Positions 8,464-16,994 of a stretch of 64,000 bases of DNA are shown in pieces. The position numbers were made by a program, and so were the translations under genes. The DNA is from a bacterium. Lineage in GTDB: Bacteria; Hinthialibacterota; Hinthialibacteria; H5-UNCL2. The notes beneath the pieces were generated by a model that saw only the letters and a list, made by a program, of their open reading frames with translations, was not told the DNA's origin and made no database searches. Every line of letters starts with the position of its first letter. Positions within the stretch are counted from its first letter, which is position 1. Location: the NCBI GenBank assembly GCA_015075175.1, contig JABTUV010000006.1, positions 124,001 through 188,000 on the forward strand. Direction: 5' to 3'.

Positions 8464-9691
8464 TCAGGCGGCGTCCGACGCCTCGGCCAGATCGAACGCT
8501 TCGCACAGCGCCCGCACCGCCAGCCCAGATACTCGCGCGCGATAATGCAGGAGATGCGAATCTCGGAGGTCGTGATCATCATGATGCCGATGTTTTTGTC
8601 GGCGAGCGCGCGGAAAGTCTTGGCGGCGACGCCGGGATGGGTGCGCATGCCGACGCCGACCACGCTGACCTTGGCCACGTCGGCGTCCACCAGCACCTCC
8701 TTGGCGCTCAGCTCCTTGCAGAGTTCCTTGGCGCAGCCCACCGCCGCCTTGGCGTCCCCCTCCTCGACCGTGAAGGACAGGTCGATCAGCCCCTTGCGCG
8801 ACGGATTCTGCACGATCACGTCCACGTTGATGTTCTCCCTGCCGATGCGGGTGAACACCTTGGCCTGCACGCCGGGTTCATCGGGGACTCCCCGAATGGT
8901 GATCTTGGCCTGCTTGGCGGCGTAGGTCACGCCGGAGACGACGGGGCTTCCATGAGGTCCTCCTCCTTGACGACCCAGGTTCCGGGGGCGTCTTCGAAGG
9001 CGGAACGCACGCGCAGGGGAACCTGGTACTTCATTGCGAACTCGACGGAGCGCCCGTGCAGCACCTTGGCGCCCAGATTGGCCAGCTCCAGCATGGCCTC
9101 GAAGGGAATGCGGTCGATCTTCCGGGCGCGGGGCACGATGCGCGGATCGGCGGCATAGACGCCGTCCACGTCGGTGAAGATGTCGCAATAGTCGGCCTGG
9201 AGGGCCGCGGCCAGAGCGACCGCGGTCGTATCCGAGCCGCCGCGGCCCAGCGTGGAGATGTCGCCCTCTTCCGTCACGCCCTGGAAACCGGCGACCACCA
9301 CGACCTTACCCTTGGCCAGCTCGGCGCGCATCCGGTCCTGGCGGATGTTGGTGATGCGGGCGCGGGTGAAGGCGTCGTCGGTGCGAATGCCGACCTGGTC
9401 GGCCAGAAGGGAGATGGCGGGATAGCCTTGCTTCTCAAGCGCCAGGGCCATCAGGGCGATGGAGACCTGCTCGCCCGCCGCCGCCAGCATGTCGCGCTGC
9501 GGGCGGAGCCGTCGGGGTTGACGGCGTCCGCCAGCGCCAGCAGTCGGTTGGTTTCTCCCGCCATCGCCGACACCACGACCACCACATCGTCGCCCGCGTC
9601 GCGCGCGCAGCCGTCACGAACCGCGCCGACTCAGAATGCGCTCGGGCGAACCCATCGAGGTCCCTCCGAACTTCTGTACGATCAGTCCCAT
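8464..9691 (-). CDS. lysC: Aspartate kinase
   Basis: Phosphorylates aspartate as the first step to lysine, threonine, methionine and diaminopimelate. ATG 9691 gives [20 protein letters not shown] with the KFGGTS nucleotide motif. Then come [20 protein letters not shown], the catalytic region [33 protein letters not shown], and two C-terminal ACT domains ([17 protein letters not shown] and [19 protein letters not shown]). The end is [12 protein letters not shown] before TGA at 8464. About 409 codons matches the single-function LysC family. The pieces require four frame changes (near 9630, 9490, 8940 and 8530). For an essential gene this argues for indel errors in the sequence. Confidence 0.88.
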
Positions 9692-9692
9692 G

Positions 9693-10534
9693 TCATGTTC
9701 GCTCCGGGGCCAGCGCCCAGAAGATGTTCAGGCTGATTTTCAGCCGGGGGGAGAAGAGCAGCCGGGCCGGCAGGGGAAAGCCGCGATGGTTGGGTACGGG
9801 GCTGACGAACCGCCGCTCCAGCGTCCGGAATCTCCCCGCAGGAAACCGTCCACGTCCCGGCTGGTGAGCATGAAGCAGTGGTCGCCGCCGACCACGTTCA
9901 TGAACTCGCCGGAAACTAACATGCAGAGTCGTGTTTTCAAGTGGAAATTGGGGATGAAGATGAAAAACCGCCCCTCGGGCTTCAGAACCCGCGCGACTTC
10001 GCCGAACCAGTAGTCCAGCGCCTCCGGGTTGGGCACGTGTTCCAGCGTATCGAACGAGTAGACCATGTCCAACGAACCGTCGCCAAAGGGCAGCGGCTGG
10101 TCGCAGCCCTGCCAGTAGACCGCGTCGGCCAGGCCGTCGCGGGAGAGCGTCTCGACCACGTGCTTGGCGATGTCCACGCCGTAGAGCCGGTGGGCGGGAT
10201 TCTGCGCTTTCAGGTAGCGCAGATAGTGCCCGTAGGCGCAGCCGAAATCCAGAATGGACAGCGGCCGGCGGCGGAGGTCCAGGTGGGGGTGGATCAGGCT
10301 GAACTTGAGCAGAACTTCGTCTTTGCGGCTCTCGTAATCGCCGTATTCCGCCTGCCAGCTCTGCCGGCTTTCCACGAATTCCGAGGGTTTGCCGCGCGTG
10401 CCGGGGCAGTCGAGGCGCTTGCAGGCCCACCAGTCGGACCGGCCGGGACCGGTGCGACGCATGGGTCCACCGCAGCGCGGACAGTAGACGCTGATCTTGC
10501 GCACGAGATCCAGCCAGCGAAAGGGGCGGCTCAT
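9693..10534 (-). CDS. SAM-dependent methyltransferase with N-terminal zinc ribbon
   Basis: ATG 10534 starts MSRPFRWLDLVRKISVYCPR. Residues ~18-45 form a zinc ribbon (CPRCGG ... ACKRLDC), as in methyltransferases that work on sugars or other small molecules. The Rossmann core follows: LDFGCAYGHYLRYL is the SAM-binding motif I, LYGVDIAKHVVETL the acidic loop, and VYSFDTLEHVPNP motif IV. One frame change near 9840 moves the last 50 residues, which end SLNIFWALAPERT. The start overlaps the upstream gene stop by 4 bases (ATGA), and the stop abuts lysC, so they likely share a transcript. The substrate is not evident. Confidence 0.75.
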
Positions 10535-11010
10535 GCCGATGAAGTCTCGATCACGGCGGGGAATTCGACCATACAGGCGTAACCGCGTTCACGTGCCGCC
10601 TGGTCGGAGGGAACGCCCCAGGCCGCGCAGTCCCATAGAAACCGTCCCGACAAGAGCTCGACGCGCTCGTGCCCGAGCTCGCCGACCGCCACAATCTCAC
10701 CGCTGTACGTACTGCATCCCGAGCGGCAGCGGGACAAGCGAATCTCGGAGACGCGGAGGTCCGGCGGGGATTGCTGCGCCAGGCGCTCCAGCGCAAAGGC
10801 CAACGCGCGCAGCACCTTGGAGATGGGTCCCTCGGCGGAGAGGCGGGAAAAGCCCTGCTCGCTCAGCCAGCGGCCCCCATCCTGCCAGTTGGGCAGGTGC
10901 ACGGCCTCGTTTACGCACGCCGCCAGCTCGCGGCGGAGCGGGTCGGAGAGAACCTCCCCGAGCGCCTCGAAGTTGCGCGCCAGCGCCTCTGCAGTCGCCT
11001 TTTCGACCAT
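10531..11010 (-). CDS. Hypothetical protein, 159 aa
   Basis: I do not recognise the family. ATG 11010 follows a good ribosome site (GGAAGGAG 3 bases upstream in the minus strand). The N-terminal half is helical (VEKATAEALARNFEALGEVL), and the middle has SKVLRALAFALERLAQQSPP. The C-terminal half (residues ~95-150) contains the pair-spaced cysteines LSRCRSGCSTYSG and later DCAAWG and YACMVEF. It is not obviously secreted and has no membrane span. The gene overlaps the methyltransferase start by 4 bases (ATGA), so the two products are probably made together. Confidence 0.7.
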   Translation of the reverse strand: MVEKATAEALARNFEALGEVLSDPLRRELAACVNEAVHLPNWQDGGRWLSEQGFSRLSAEGPISKVLRALAFALERLAQQSPPDLRVSEIRLSRCRSGCSTYSGEIVAVGELGHERVELLSGRFLWDCAAWGVPSDQAARERGYACMVEFPAVIETSSA

Positions 11011-11093
11011 GCTTCTCCTTCCTCCCGGTCGGTCCGATTGTAGCCGGAAAAGCGGGTGGGGTGAAGGGAAAAGCCGCTGGGAGGAGGACGACC

Positions 11094-11348
11094 TCAGGAC
11101 CGCGGACCTGCGGTCAGCTTGCGACTGTCCTGGTAGAGCGTGTCCGGGCAGATGTCTTGTTCGTGCGGCCAGACGACCGTACCGCCGCAGGCGCGCGCCC
11201 GGCGGAAGTAAGCCTCATCCCGCAACTCGCGGAAAACGCCGAAATCCAAGAGCGGGCGGCAGTCGTAAATGCCGACTTCGCCGTTGGAGAAGCGAATCTC
11301 CAGTTGATAGTCGGCGATGGCTCTTACGTCGGTGACTCTCGGGTTCAT
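11094..11348 (-). CDS. DUF2442 family protein
   Basis: An 84-residue protein from ATG 11348 (MNPRVTDVRAIADYQLEIRF). The pattern of an acidic beta-hairpin, FSNGEVGIYDCRPLLD, GGTVVWPHEQDICPDTLYQ fits DUF2442, small proteins that often pair with DUF4160 and have been proposed as toxin-antitoxin partners. The DUF4160 gene ends 5 bases upstream, giving the typical two-gene unit. The molecular role is not established. Confidence 0.8.
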   Translation of the reverse strand: MNPRVTDVRAIADYQLEIRFSNGEVGIYDCRPLLDFGVFRELRDEAYFRRARACGGTVVWPHEQDICPDTLYQDSRKLTAGPRS

Positions 11349-11353
11349 GCGCT

Positions 11354-11622
11354 TCACTTCAGTGGATCGATCTTGAAGGGATGCTGACCGCTTACGGTCA
11401 GCTCCCAGTTCGCCAGCAGCTCGTCGCGATGGAGCTCCATCCATGCCTCCACAAGCTTCATCTTAGCACGCGGCAGCGAACCTTCAAGCAAAACTCCATC
11501 CAGAAACGACAGCACGGCTTCGCTCTCCTGGTAACGAGCATGGACGTGGGTAGATTGTGACGCTTGTTATCGAGGAAATACATGGACACAATAATGCCGT
11601 AAAACATTGAGATTACTGGCAC
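11354..11622 (-). CDS. DUF4160 family protein, one frameshift
   Basis: From GTG 11622 (VPVISMFYGIIVSMYFLDNK) with the conserved core HNLPHVHARYQESEAVLSFL, then LVEAWMELHRDELLANWEL and a C-terminus FKIDPLK. This is the DUF4160 signature. A single missing base after CACAATCTACC shifts the frame; the restored protein has about 89 residues, the family length. It is the upstream partner of the DUF2442 gene and forms a candidate toxin-antitoxin pair. No upstream promoter was assigned. Confidence 0.75.
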
Positions 11623-11764
11623 GATGCCGTTCGCCCTGCGTGTTTACCCTATTGGAAGTCATCCATCAAACGCAGTCTTTGACCGAACCGGCGGCGAGTC
11701 AAGATGGAAAGAGAAACGCGCCGGTCGGATGCCTCTTGCTTTGCTTGTACGCAGCGGTAATGGT

Positions 11765-11781
11765 GGGTGGAATCCACCCTA
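11765..11781. terminator. Palindrome providing the mscS stop codon
   Basis: GGGTGGA A TCCACCC is a perfect 7-bp stem. On the minus strand the mscS stop TAG (11779-11781) is the first three bases of TAGGGTGGATTCC, so the repeat both ends the reading frame and forms a hairpin just after it. There is no U-tract, so termination is uncertain. Confidence 0.45.
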
Positions 11782-12872
11782 CGGCTTCACGTGCAGCGTC
11801 TGGGTGGGAAACGCGAAGCACAGCCCCAGCGCCTCGAAACGCTGCTTCAACTCCAGGTTCACGCGCTGCTGCACGTCCATGTACACGTTGTAGGCGGCGC
11901 TCTCCACGAAGTAAACGACTTCGTAATCCAGCGAGTAGGCGCCGAAGCGGAAGAAATGAACGCGGTCCAGGGTGGCTTCGGGGATGGACGCGAAGATGTC
12001 CCGGATGGCGGAAACGCCCGCCTGCAATTGCTCGACCGTGGCGTCGTAGGTCACGCCGATCTGGAACAAGATGCGGCGGCGCTGCATGCGCTTGTAGTTG
12101 CGCAGCCGGCTGCCCGTCAGGTCGCTGTTGGAAAACACCAGTTGCTCGCCGGACAGGCTGCGGATGCGCGTGGTCTTGATGCCCACGTGTTCCACCGTGC
12201 CCATGAACTCGCCGATGATAATGAAGTCGCCGATCTCGAAGGGCCGGTCCAGGAGGATGGCGTAATAGCTGAAGAGATCGCCTAGAATCGCCTGGGCGGC
12301 CAGACCCAGGGCGATGCCGCCGATCCCCAGCCCCGTCACCACGGCGGTGATCTCGAAGCCCAGATTGTCCAAAAGAAAGACCAGGCCCAGTCCCCACAGG
12401 AGCACCTTCACGGCGGGCAGGAGACCGGCGATGCTGCGGCGCTTGTCCGCCTCCGAGCTGCCGCGCAGCCAGTAGCCGGTGAGAAAGTACTCCAGGAGAT
12501 TCTGGAAGAAGACGACGGCCAGTAGGGTGAAGAGGACGAGGCCGACGACGCGCAGTGCGCGCTCCAGCGGCTCCGGCAGAACCAGCCCGGCCACGGAGAG
12601 GTAGAAGACTCCGAAGTAGAGCAGCGGGACGAGGGTCCGCCGCAGCGCCCGGCTGAAGAATTGAAAAAGGGGCGTGAACTCTCCCGCGCCCACCGGTCGA
12701 TGATGGCGAAGACGATGCGGTTGACGATCTCCACCGCCGCCAGGCCCAGGATGAGCACGGCGGTCGCGGTCAGGTAGTCCAGGAGCGTGTTGCGCGTGAA
12801 CATCTCCGCGTATGTGGAAAGGTCAAAGAGTTGGTTGACGAGGCTGACCTCGCCGGTGGCATGGGCGGGCAT
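11779..12872 (-). CDS. mscS: Small-conductance mechanosensitive channel (MscS family)
   Basis: Releases solutes from the cytoplasm on osmotic downshock; inner membrane. From ATG 12872 it reads MPAHATGEVSLVNQLFDLST, then about four membrane spans (TAVLILGLAAVEIVNRIVFA; LYFGVFYLSVAGLVL; VGLVLFTLLAVVFF; VLLWGLGLVFLLDNLGF). The pore helix is GLGIGGIALGLAAQAILGDL, followed by the beta domain RPFEIGDFIIIGEFMGTVEH and a C-terminal alpha/beta domain. The pore Gly/Ala packing pattern and FEIGD are diagnostic. One frame change near 12695 joins the two pieces; ~364 codons in total. Length and spans suggest an MscS with extra N-terminal helices. Confidence 0.88.
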
Positions 12873-12973
12873 GGGTTCCTCCGCTCGTGGGAATCTTGAG
12901 AGAGGCAGTGTAGCTCAAACGGCGGCGCGCGTGAACCCCATATGGAATGCGGCAGCTTGCTGCCGCGCCCCAC

Positions 12974-13090
12974 ACTCCCCCCTTAACTAGGGGGGCGGGG
13001 GGGGGATTGCGGCCGGACGTGGTTGCGCAGCGTGCTGCGCGCGCCAGCAAGCAGGCGCAGTCCACATCCCCCCCTTGTTAAGGGGGGAGT
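12974..13090. repeat. Two copies of the CCCCCCTTAACAAGGGGGG repeat
   Basis: The gap between mscS and the MFS gene holds CTCCCCCCTTAACTAGGGGG (12975-12996) and CCCCCCCTTGTTAAGGGGGG (13067-13087), with GCGGCAGCTTGCTGCCGCG next to them. The same composite repeat recurs at 19985, 33911, 33973, 59058 and 60163. The MFS stop codon lies inside the second copy. Confidence 0.8.
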
Positions 13091-14457
13091 TTGGTGTGGA
13101 TGCGCCCGCGCACCAGCGAGGCCAGCACGGCCAGAAGACACAAGCCGGCGAAGAGATGAAACGCCAGCCGAATGCCGGCCAGAAAGCCGGGCAGATTCTC
13201 GGCCGGTTCCACCCGTCCCGCCTGGACGGCGAACATCATGATCGTCACGCCCATCGAAAACACCTGGCCGGTCGCGCGCATGGTCGCCAGCGTCGCCGAG
13301 GCCACTCCCAGCGAGCGTTTCTCCACCGCGCTCATCACCGCCAGGGTATTGGGCGACGAGAAGACGCCGAATCCCGTGCCCACCAAGACGAGGCAGACGA
13401 CGACCTGCCAGACCGGCGTGGTAAACGACAGGAAGCCGAAGAGAAAAAGGCCGGCGGTCACGCAGGCCATGCCGGCGGCGGTCAGAATGCGCGGCTCGAT
13501 GCGGTCGGCGGCGTGTCCCGCCCGCGGTGAAAGAAGCGCCATAACGATCGGCTGCGCGACCAGCACGAGTCCGGCTTCCCGCGGCGAGAAGCCGCGCACG
13601 TGCTGCAAGTACTGGCTGACCAGAAATCCCACCCCCGCCGTCGCGGCATAAGCGATCAGCGCCGCCAGGTTGGAGAGGGCGAAGACGCGGTTGGAGAGAA
13701 ACACGCGCACTTCCAGGAGCGGATGGCGGCGGTACAGTTGCGTGAGCACAAACAGGACGAAAAGCAGCGCGGCCGCCGCCAGATAGAGCACGCCTGAGCG
13801 CGCCGGCAGCTGCGTCGCGCCCAGCGTCGCCGCGGTGGGAAAGAGAATAAAGAGCAGCGCGCCCACAAGGTCAAAACGCTCGCCCCGCGCGTCCGCCCAC
13901 TCGCCGCGCAACTTGCGCACCACCACGGCGATGATGAAGAGCCCGATGGGAACGTTGATGGCGAAGACGCTGCGCCAGCCCCAATGTTGCGTGAGCAGGC
14001 CGCCGATGGTGGGACCGGCGGAGAGGCCCAGATAGACCGCCGCGGTGTTGATGCCCAACGCACGTCCCCGCTCGCCGGGCGGAAACACCGACGTGATGAT
14101 GGCGATGCCGGTCCCAAAGATCATCGCCCCACCCACCCCCTGCACGACACGCAGGGCCAGAAAGGTCTCGGCGTGGGAGGTGGTCGAAATAGCCAGCGAG
14201 CCGAGCGTAAACACGGTCATGCCGGCCAGAAAGAACCGCTTGCGCCCGTAGAGGTCCGCCAGCCGCCTGAAAGGCACGAGAAACACCGCGGCGGAAAGCA
14301 GATACGCCGTGGGAATCCAGCTCTGGATGACCGCGTCCATCCCCATCTGGCGGGCGATGGCGGGCACGGCCACGATCGCCGCCGAACCCATGAAGGGCGT
14401 CAGGAAGGAAGCCAGGGTGGAGACGAAGAGGGCGGCGCGCTTCTTGTCGTCGGGCAT
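13078..14457 (-). CDS. MFS drug exporter, DHA2/EmrB-QacA type
   Basis: A 459-residue proton-driven exporter of the 14-span DHA2 class. ATG 14457 (MPDDKKRAALFVSTLASFLT) is preferred over an upstream in-frame start, because the membrane domain begins at once. Signature A between spans 2 and 3 is PFRRLADLYGRKRFFLAGM, motif B/C region GVGGAMIFGTGIAIITSVFP and GLSAGPTIGGLLTQHWGWRS, and the later half has YLQHVRGFSPREAGLVL. The substrate cannot be deduced. No regulator or adaptor gene is adjacent. Its stop codon TAA (13078-13080) lies inside the palindromic repeat CCTTGTTAAGG. Confidence 0.88.
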   Translation of the reverse strand: MPDDKKRAALFVSTLASFLTPFMGSAAIVAVPAIARQMGMDAVIQSWIPTAYLLSAAVFLVPFRRLADLYGRKRFFLAGMTVFTLGSLAISTTSHAETFLALRVVQGVGGAMIFGTGIAIITSVFPPGERGRALGINTAAVYLGLSAGPTIGGLLTQHWGWRSVFAINVPIGLFIIAVVVRKLRGEWADARGERFDLVGALLFILFPTAATLGATQLPARSGVLYLAAAALLFVLFVLTQLYRRHPLLEVRVFLSNRVFALSNLAALIAYAATAGVGFLVSQYLQHVRGFSPREAGLVLVAQPIVMALLSPRAGHAADRIEPRILTAAGMACVTAGLFLFGFLSFTTPVWQVVVCLVLVGTGFGVFSSPNTLAVMSAVEKRSLGVASATLATMRATGQVFSMGVTIMMFAVQAGRVEPAENLPGFLAGIRLAFHLFAGLCLLAVLASLVRGRIHTKLPP

Positions 14458-14992
14458 GGCAGTCTCTCGGCGCGGATGTGGACTGGCGGCAGTATGCCGC
14501 AGGCGCGCGGCGGTGGCAACCTGCTCGTGATCCGTGCCCTGATGCGTGATTCGCAACGGCGACCTGCGGTCGCCGCTGCCAAACGGCCTGAGTGGTGCAG
14601 ATGCAGTCTCTTACACTTCGCGGCGTAGCTGTCATTTCGACCGAAGGGAGAAGTCTTCTGCCTCGCACGCGACCCGCGGTAACGAAGGGAAAGATTTCTC
14701 CCTTCGGTCGAAATGACAGAGAGCCGCGGTCGAAATGACAGAGAGCCGCGGTCGAAATGACAGAGAGCTTCGGTCGAAATGACAGCTCAACTCCACTGGA
14801 ACCGCGTCGACCACTGGCAGCGGCGTCGCGCGGTTTGCTGCGGTCAATTTCTCGCGGCTGCACCCGCCTGGGGAAAGCAGTTGCAAGCGGCGCGAGTGAA
14901 GGTTATCCTGCTTTCATGCCTGCGGTCGCCTGCTCCTCCCCAAAGATCCCGCTGCGGCGGAGGCAGGGAGGGATTGTCTGGAGGATGACTCC
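14458..14992. other. Intergenic region with one repeat module
   Basis: 535 bp between the divergent MFS and GspE-like genes. It contains the inverted-repeat module at 14629-14785. The remainder holds no ORF with family signature and no clear sigma-70 promoter. A plausible ribosome site (GGAGGATGA) sits just before the GTG of the GspE-like gene at 14993. Confidence 0.5.
14629..14785. repeat. TGTCATTTCGACCGAAGGGAG module 1
   Basis: Left arm CTGTCATTTCGACCGAAGGG, about 45 bp of loop, right arm CCCTTCGGTCGAAATGACAG, then three tandem copies of a 22-bp unit ending GGTCGAAATGACAG. The same family is at 22440-22529, 25866-26013, 31678-31852 and 44470-44625. Confidence 0.9.
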
Positions 14993-16843
14993 GTGAGCGA
15001 CATATCATTTCGTTGTCCCCATTGTCAGGCGGCCCTCTCGGTCGAAGCCTCCGCGGCCGGCCAGGACGTGCGCTGCCCCAAGTGCAAGGGGACCCTCACC
15101 ATCCCGCGCTCCAGCCGGGAGGCCGCCCAAGCCACGCGCAAAGGCGCCAATTCCGCCGATGGACGCCTGGATCTCGCCCCCCTGGGCGGCGATCTCGCCG
15201 CGCGCGACGCGCCCCACCCCGCGACCGCGCCCTGGCTGGTGCGCGGCGTCTACGGCTTGTCCCTGGTTCTCGCGCTGGCCGTGTTGTGGCTGCGCGGCGA
15301 CCAGGTCTTCTATTACGTCGCCGGCCTGACCGCGGACGAGTTCTGGATCAAGCTGAAGAACCCCTTCTACGTACTCGTACTCCTCTTTAATGCCCTGACA
15401 GCAGTCCTCGCCTTGTACGTGATGGTCGGCGCCTCCGGCGGACTGCGCGGCATCACCACCGCCCGCCAGAACCTCATCACGGGACTGACCTGGTACCTGG
15501 TGGTGATGATCCTGCACGTCGTTCTTCTCACTTACATGGCCTATCGTTCCAGCGCGTTCATTCCCACCCTGCGCAGCGAGGCGGGCTGGCTGGCGGCCTC
15601 GGTACTGGTGGGCGGAACCCTGATCTACGTGCTCTCGCAGCTGCCGTCGCTGCGGCTGGACCGCAAGTTCGCGCTGTCGGAGTCGGACGGGATCGAGCTG
15701 GTGCAATCGCTCATGGCCAAGGCGGCCCACGCCCGCGCCAGCGATCTGCATCTGGAACCCACTCCCGAGGGCGGAGTGGTGCGCTTCCGCGTGGACGGCC
15801 TGCTCTATCCCGTCACCACCTTTCCCACCGCCATCGCCGAGCGCATCGTCTCGCGCGTGAAGGTGATGAGCCTTCTGGACATCGCCGAAAAGAGGCTGCC
15901 GCAGGACGGCCAGACCATGTTCTCGTTCGGAGGCAAGGAGATCGACCTGCGCGTCTCGACCGTGCCCACGGCCCACGGCGAGCGGCTGGTGGTGCGCTTC
16001 CTGGACCGCGAGCACGGCCTCCTGGGCATGGACCAGCTGGGCATGGCGCCCGAAATCCTGCGCCGCCTGGAGAAAGTGCTGCGCAGTCCCCACGGCGTCT
16101 TCTTTTGCACCGGGCCTACCGGCGCCGGCAAGAGTACTACCCTCTACAGCGCCCTGATGAGCATGAACAAGACCGACCGGAACATCATCACGGTCGAGGA
16201 CCCCATCGAGTTCCAGATTCCCGGCATCACGCAGTTGCCCGTGTCCAAAAAGAAGGGGATGACGTTCGCGTCGGGCCTGCGCTCGATCCTGCGCCAGGAC
16301 CCGGATGTCATCATGGTGGGCGAGGTGCGGGACGCGGAGACGGCGCACATGTGCATCCAGGCCGCCCAGACCGGACACCTGGTACTGTCCACCGTGCACA
16401 CCAACGACGCGGCGGGGGCGGTTGCGCGCATGTTGGACCTGGGTTCCGAGCCGTTTTTGCTCGCCTCCAGCCTGCGGGCAGTGCTGGCGCAGCGGCTGGT
16501 GCGGCGGGTCTGCCCCGCCTGCTCCATGCCCTACGAGCCTTCCGCCGAGGACCTGGCCGATCTGGGCCTGGCCGCGGACATCAAGGGCGATTTCCGCAAG
16601 GGCCGCGGTTGTCCCAAGTGCCTGTCCACCGGTTATTACGGACGCGTGGGGCTTTTCGAGCTGTTGGTCGTGGATGACAACATCCGCAAGTTGATCAACG
16701 ACCGCGCGGACGCCTACGCGATCCGGGACGCGGCCATGGCGGAAGGCATGGTGACGCTGCGAGCGGACGGTATCGCCAAGGCGCGCGCGGGCGTCACCAC
16801 CATCGAGGAGGTTCTGCGCGTCACCGCCGCCGACGTCATGTAG
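14993..16843 (+). CDS. GspE/PilB-type ATPase with zinc ribbon and membrane anchor
   Basis: A 616-residue secretion-type ATPase, starting at GTG 14993 after GGAGGATGACTCC. Residues 8-31 form a zinc ribbon (CPHC and CPKC). Four predicted membrane spans follow at about 80-101, 123-145, 162-184 and 197-216. The GspE core then has SDLHLEP, Walker A GPTGAGKST (373-382), the Asp box and Walker B DPDVIMVGEVRDAE (436-449), the His box TVHTNDA, and the tetracysteine loop at 507/510 and 540/543. GspE/PilB normally have a soluble N-terminal MshEN domain; here it is replaced by ribbon plus membrane domain. No other secretion or pilus gene is nearby. The TAG stop is the first three bases of a GTAGCGCCGGC repeat. 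Confidence 0.88.
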   Translation: MSDISFRCPHCQAALSVEASAAGQDVRCPKCKGTLTIPRSSREAAQATRKGANSADGRLDLAPLGGDLAARDAPHPATAPWLVRGVYGLSLVLALAVLWLRGDQVFYYVAGLTADEFWIKLKNPFYVLVLLFNALTAVLALYVMVGASGGLRGITTARQNLITGLTWYLVVMILHVVLLTYMAYRSSAFIPTLRSEAGWLAASVLVGGTLIYVLSQLPSLRLDRKFALSESDGIELVQSLMAKAAHARASDLHLEPTPEGGVVRFRVDGLLYPVTTFPTAIAERIVSRVKVMSLLDIAEKRLPQDGQTMFSFGGKEIDLRVSTVPTAHGERLVVRFLDREHGLLGMDQLGMAPEILRRLEKVLRSPHGVFFCTGPTGAGKSTTLYSALMSMNKTDRNIITVEDPIEFQIPGITQLPVSKKKGMTFASGLRSILRQDPDVIMVGEVRDAETAHMCIQAAQTGHLVLSTVHTNDAAGAVARMLDLGSEPFLLASSLRAVLAQRLVRRVCPACSMPYEPSAEDLADLGLAADIKGDFRKGRGCPKCLSTGYYGRVGLFELLVVDDNIRKLINDRADAYAIRDAAMAEGMVTLRADGIAKARAGVTTIEEVLRVTAADVM

Positions 16844-16960
16844 CGCCGGCGTCCCGCCGGCTTGCGTGTGGGCATCCTGCCCACACGCTTCGGCGGAAGC
16901 GCTCGCAAGCTCTCTGGAAGCGAGGGGGCATCCCGCCGGCGCTGCCCGGCGCGCGGCGGA
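16841..16960. repeat. GTAGCGCCGGCGTCCCGCCGGC repeat
   Basis: A run of GCCGGCGTCCCGCCGGC, GTGTGGGCATCCTGCCCACAC and GCATCCCGCCGGCGC palindromes starting at the stop codon of the ATPase gene. Related copies lie at 29243-29371, 44225-44310 and 56238-56341. Confidence 0.75.
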
Positions 16961-16994
16961 ACGTTGAAATCCGATGCATTAAAGGGCAGTTCCC

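Noticed and set aside
13078..13651. Long plus-strand ORFs opposite the MFS, YidC, DUF2298 and RND genes
   Set aside because: Shadow frames of high-GC genes; no starts with ribosome sites and no motifs.
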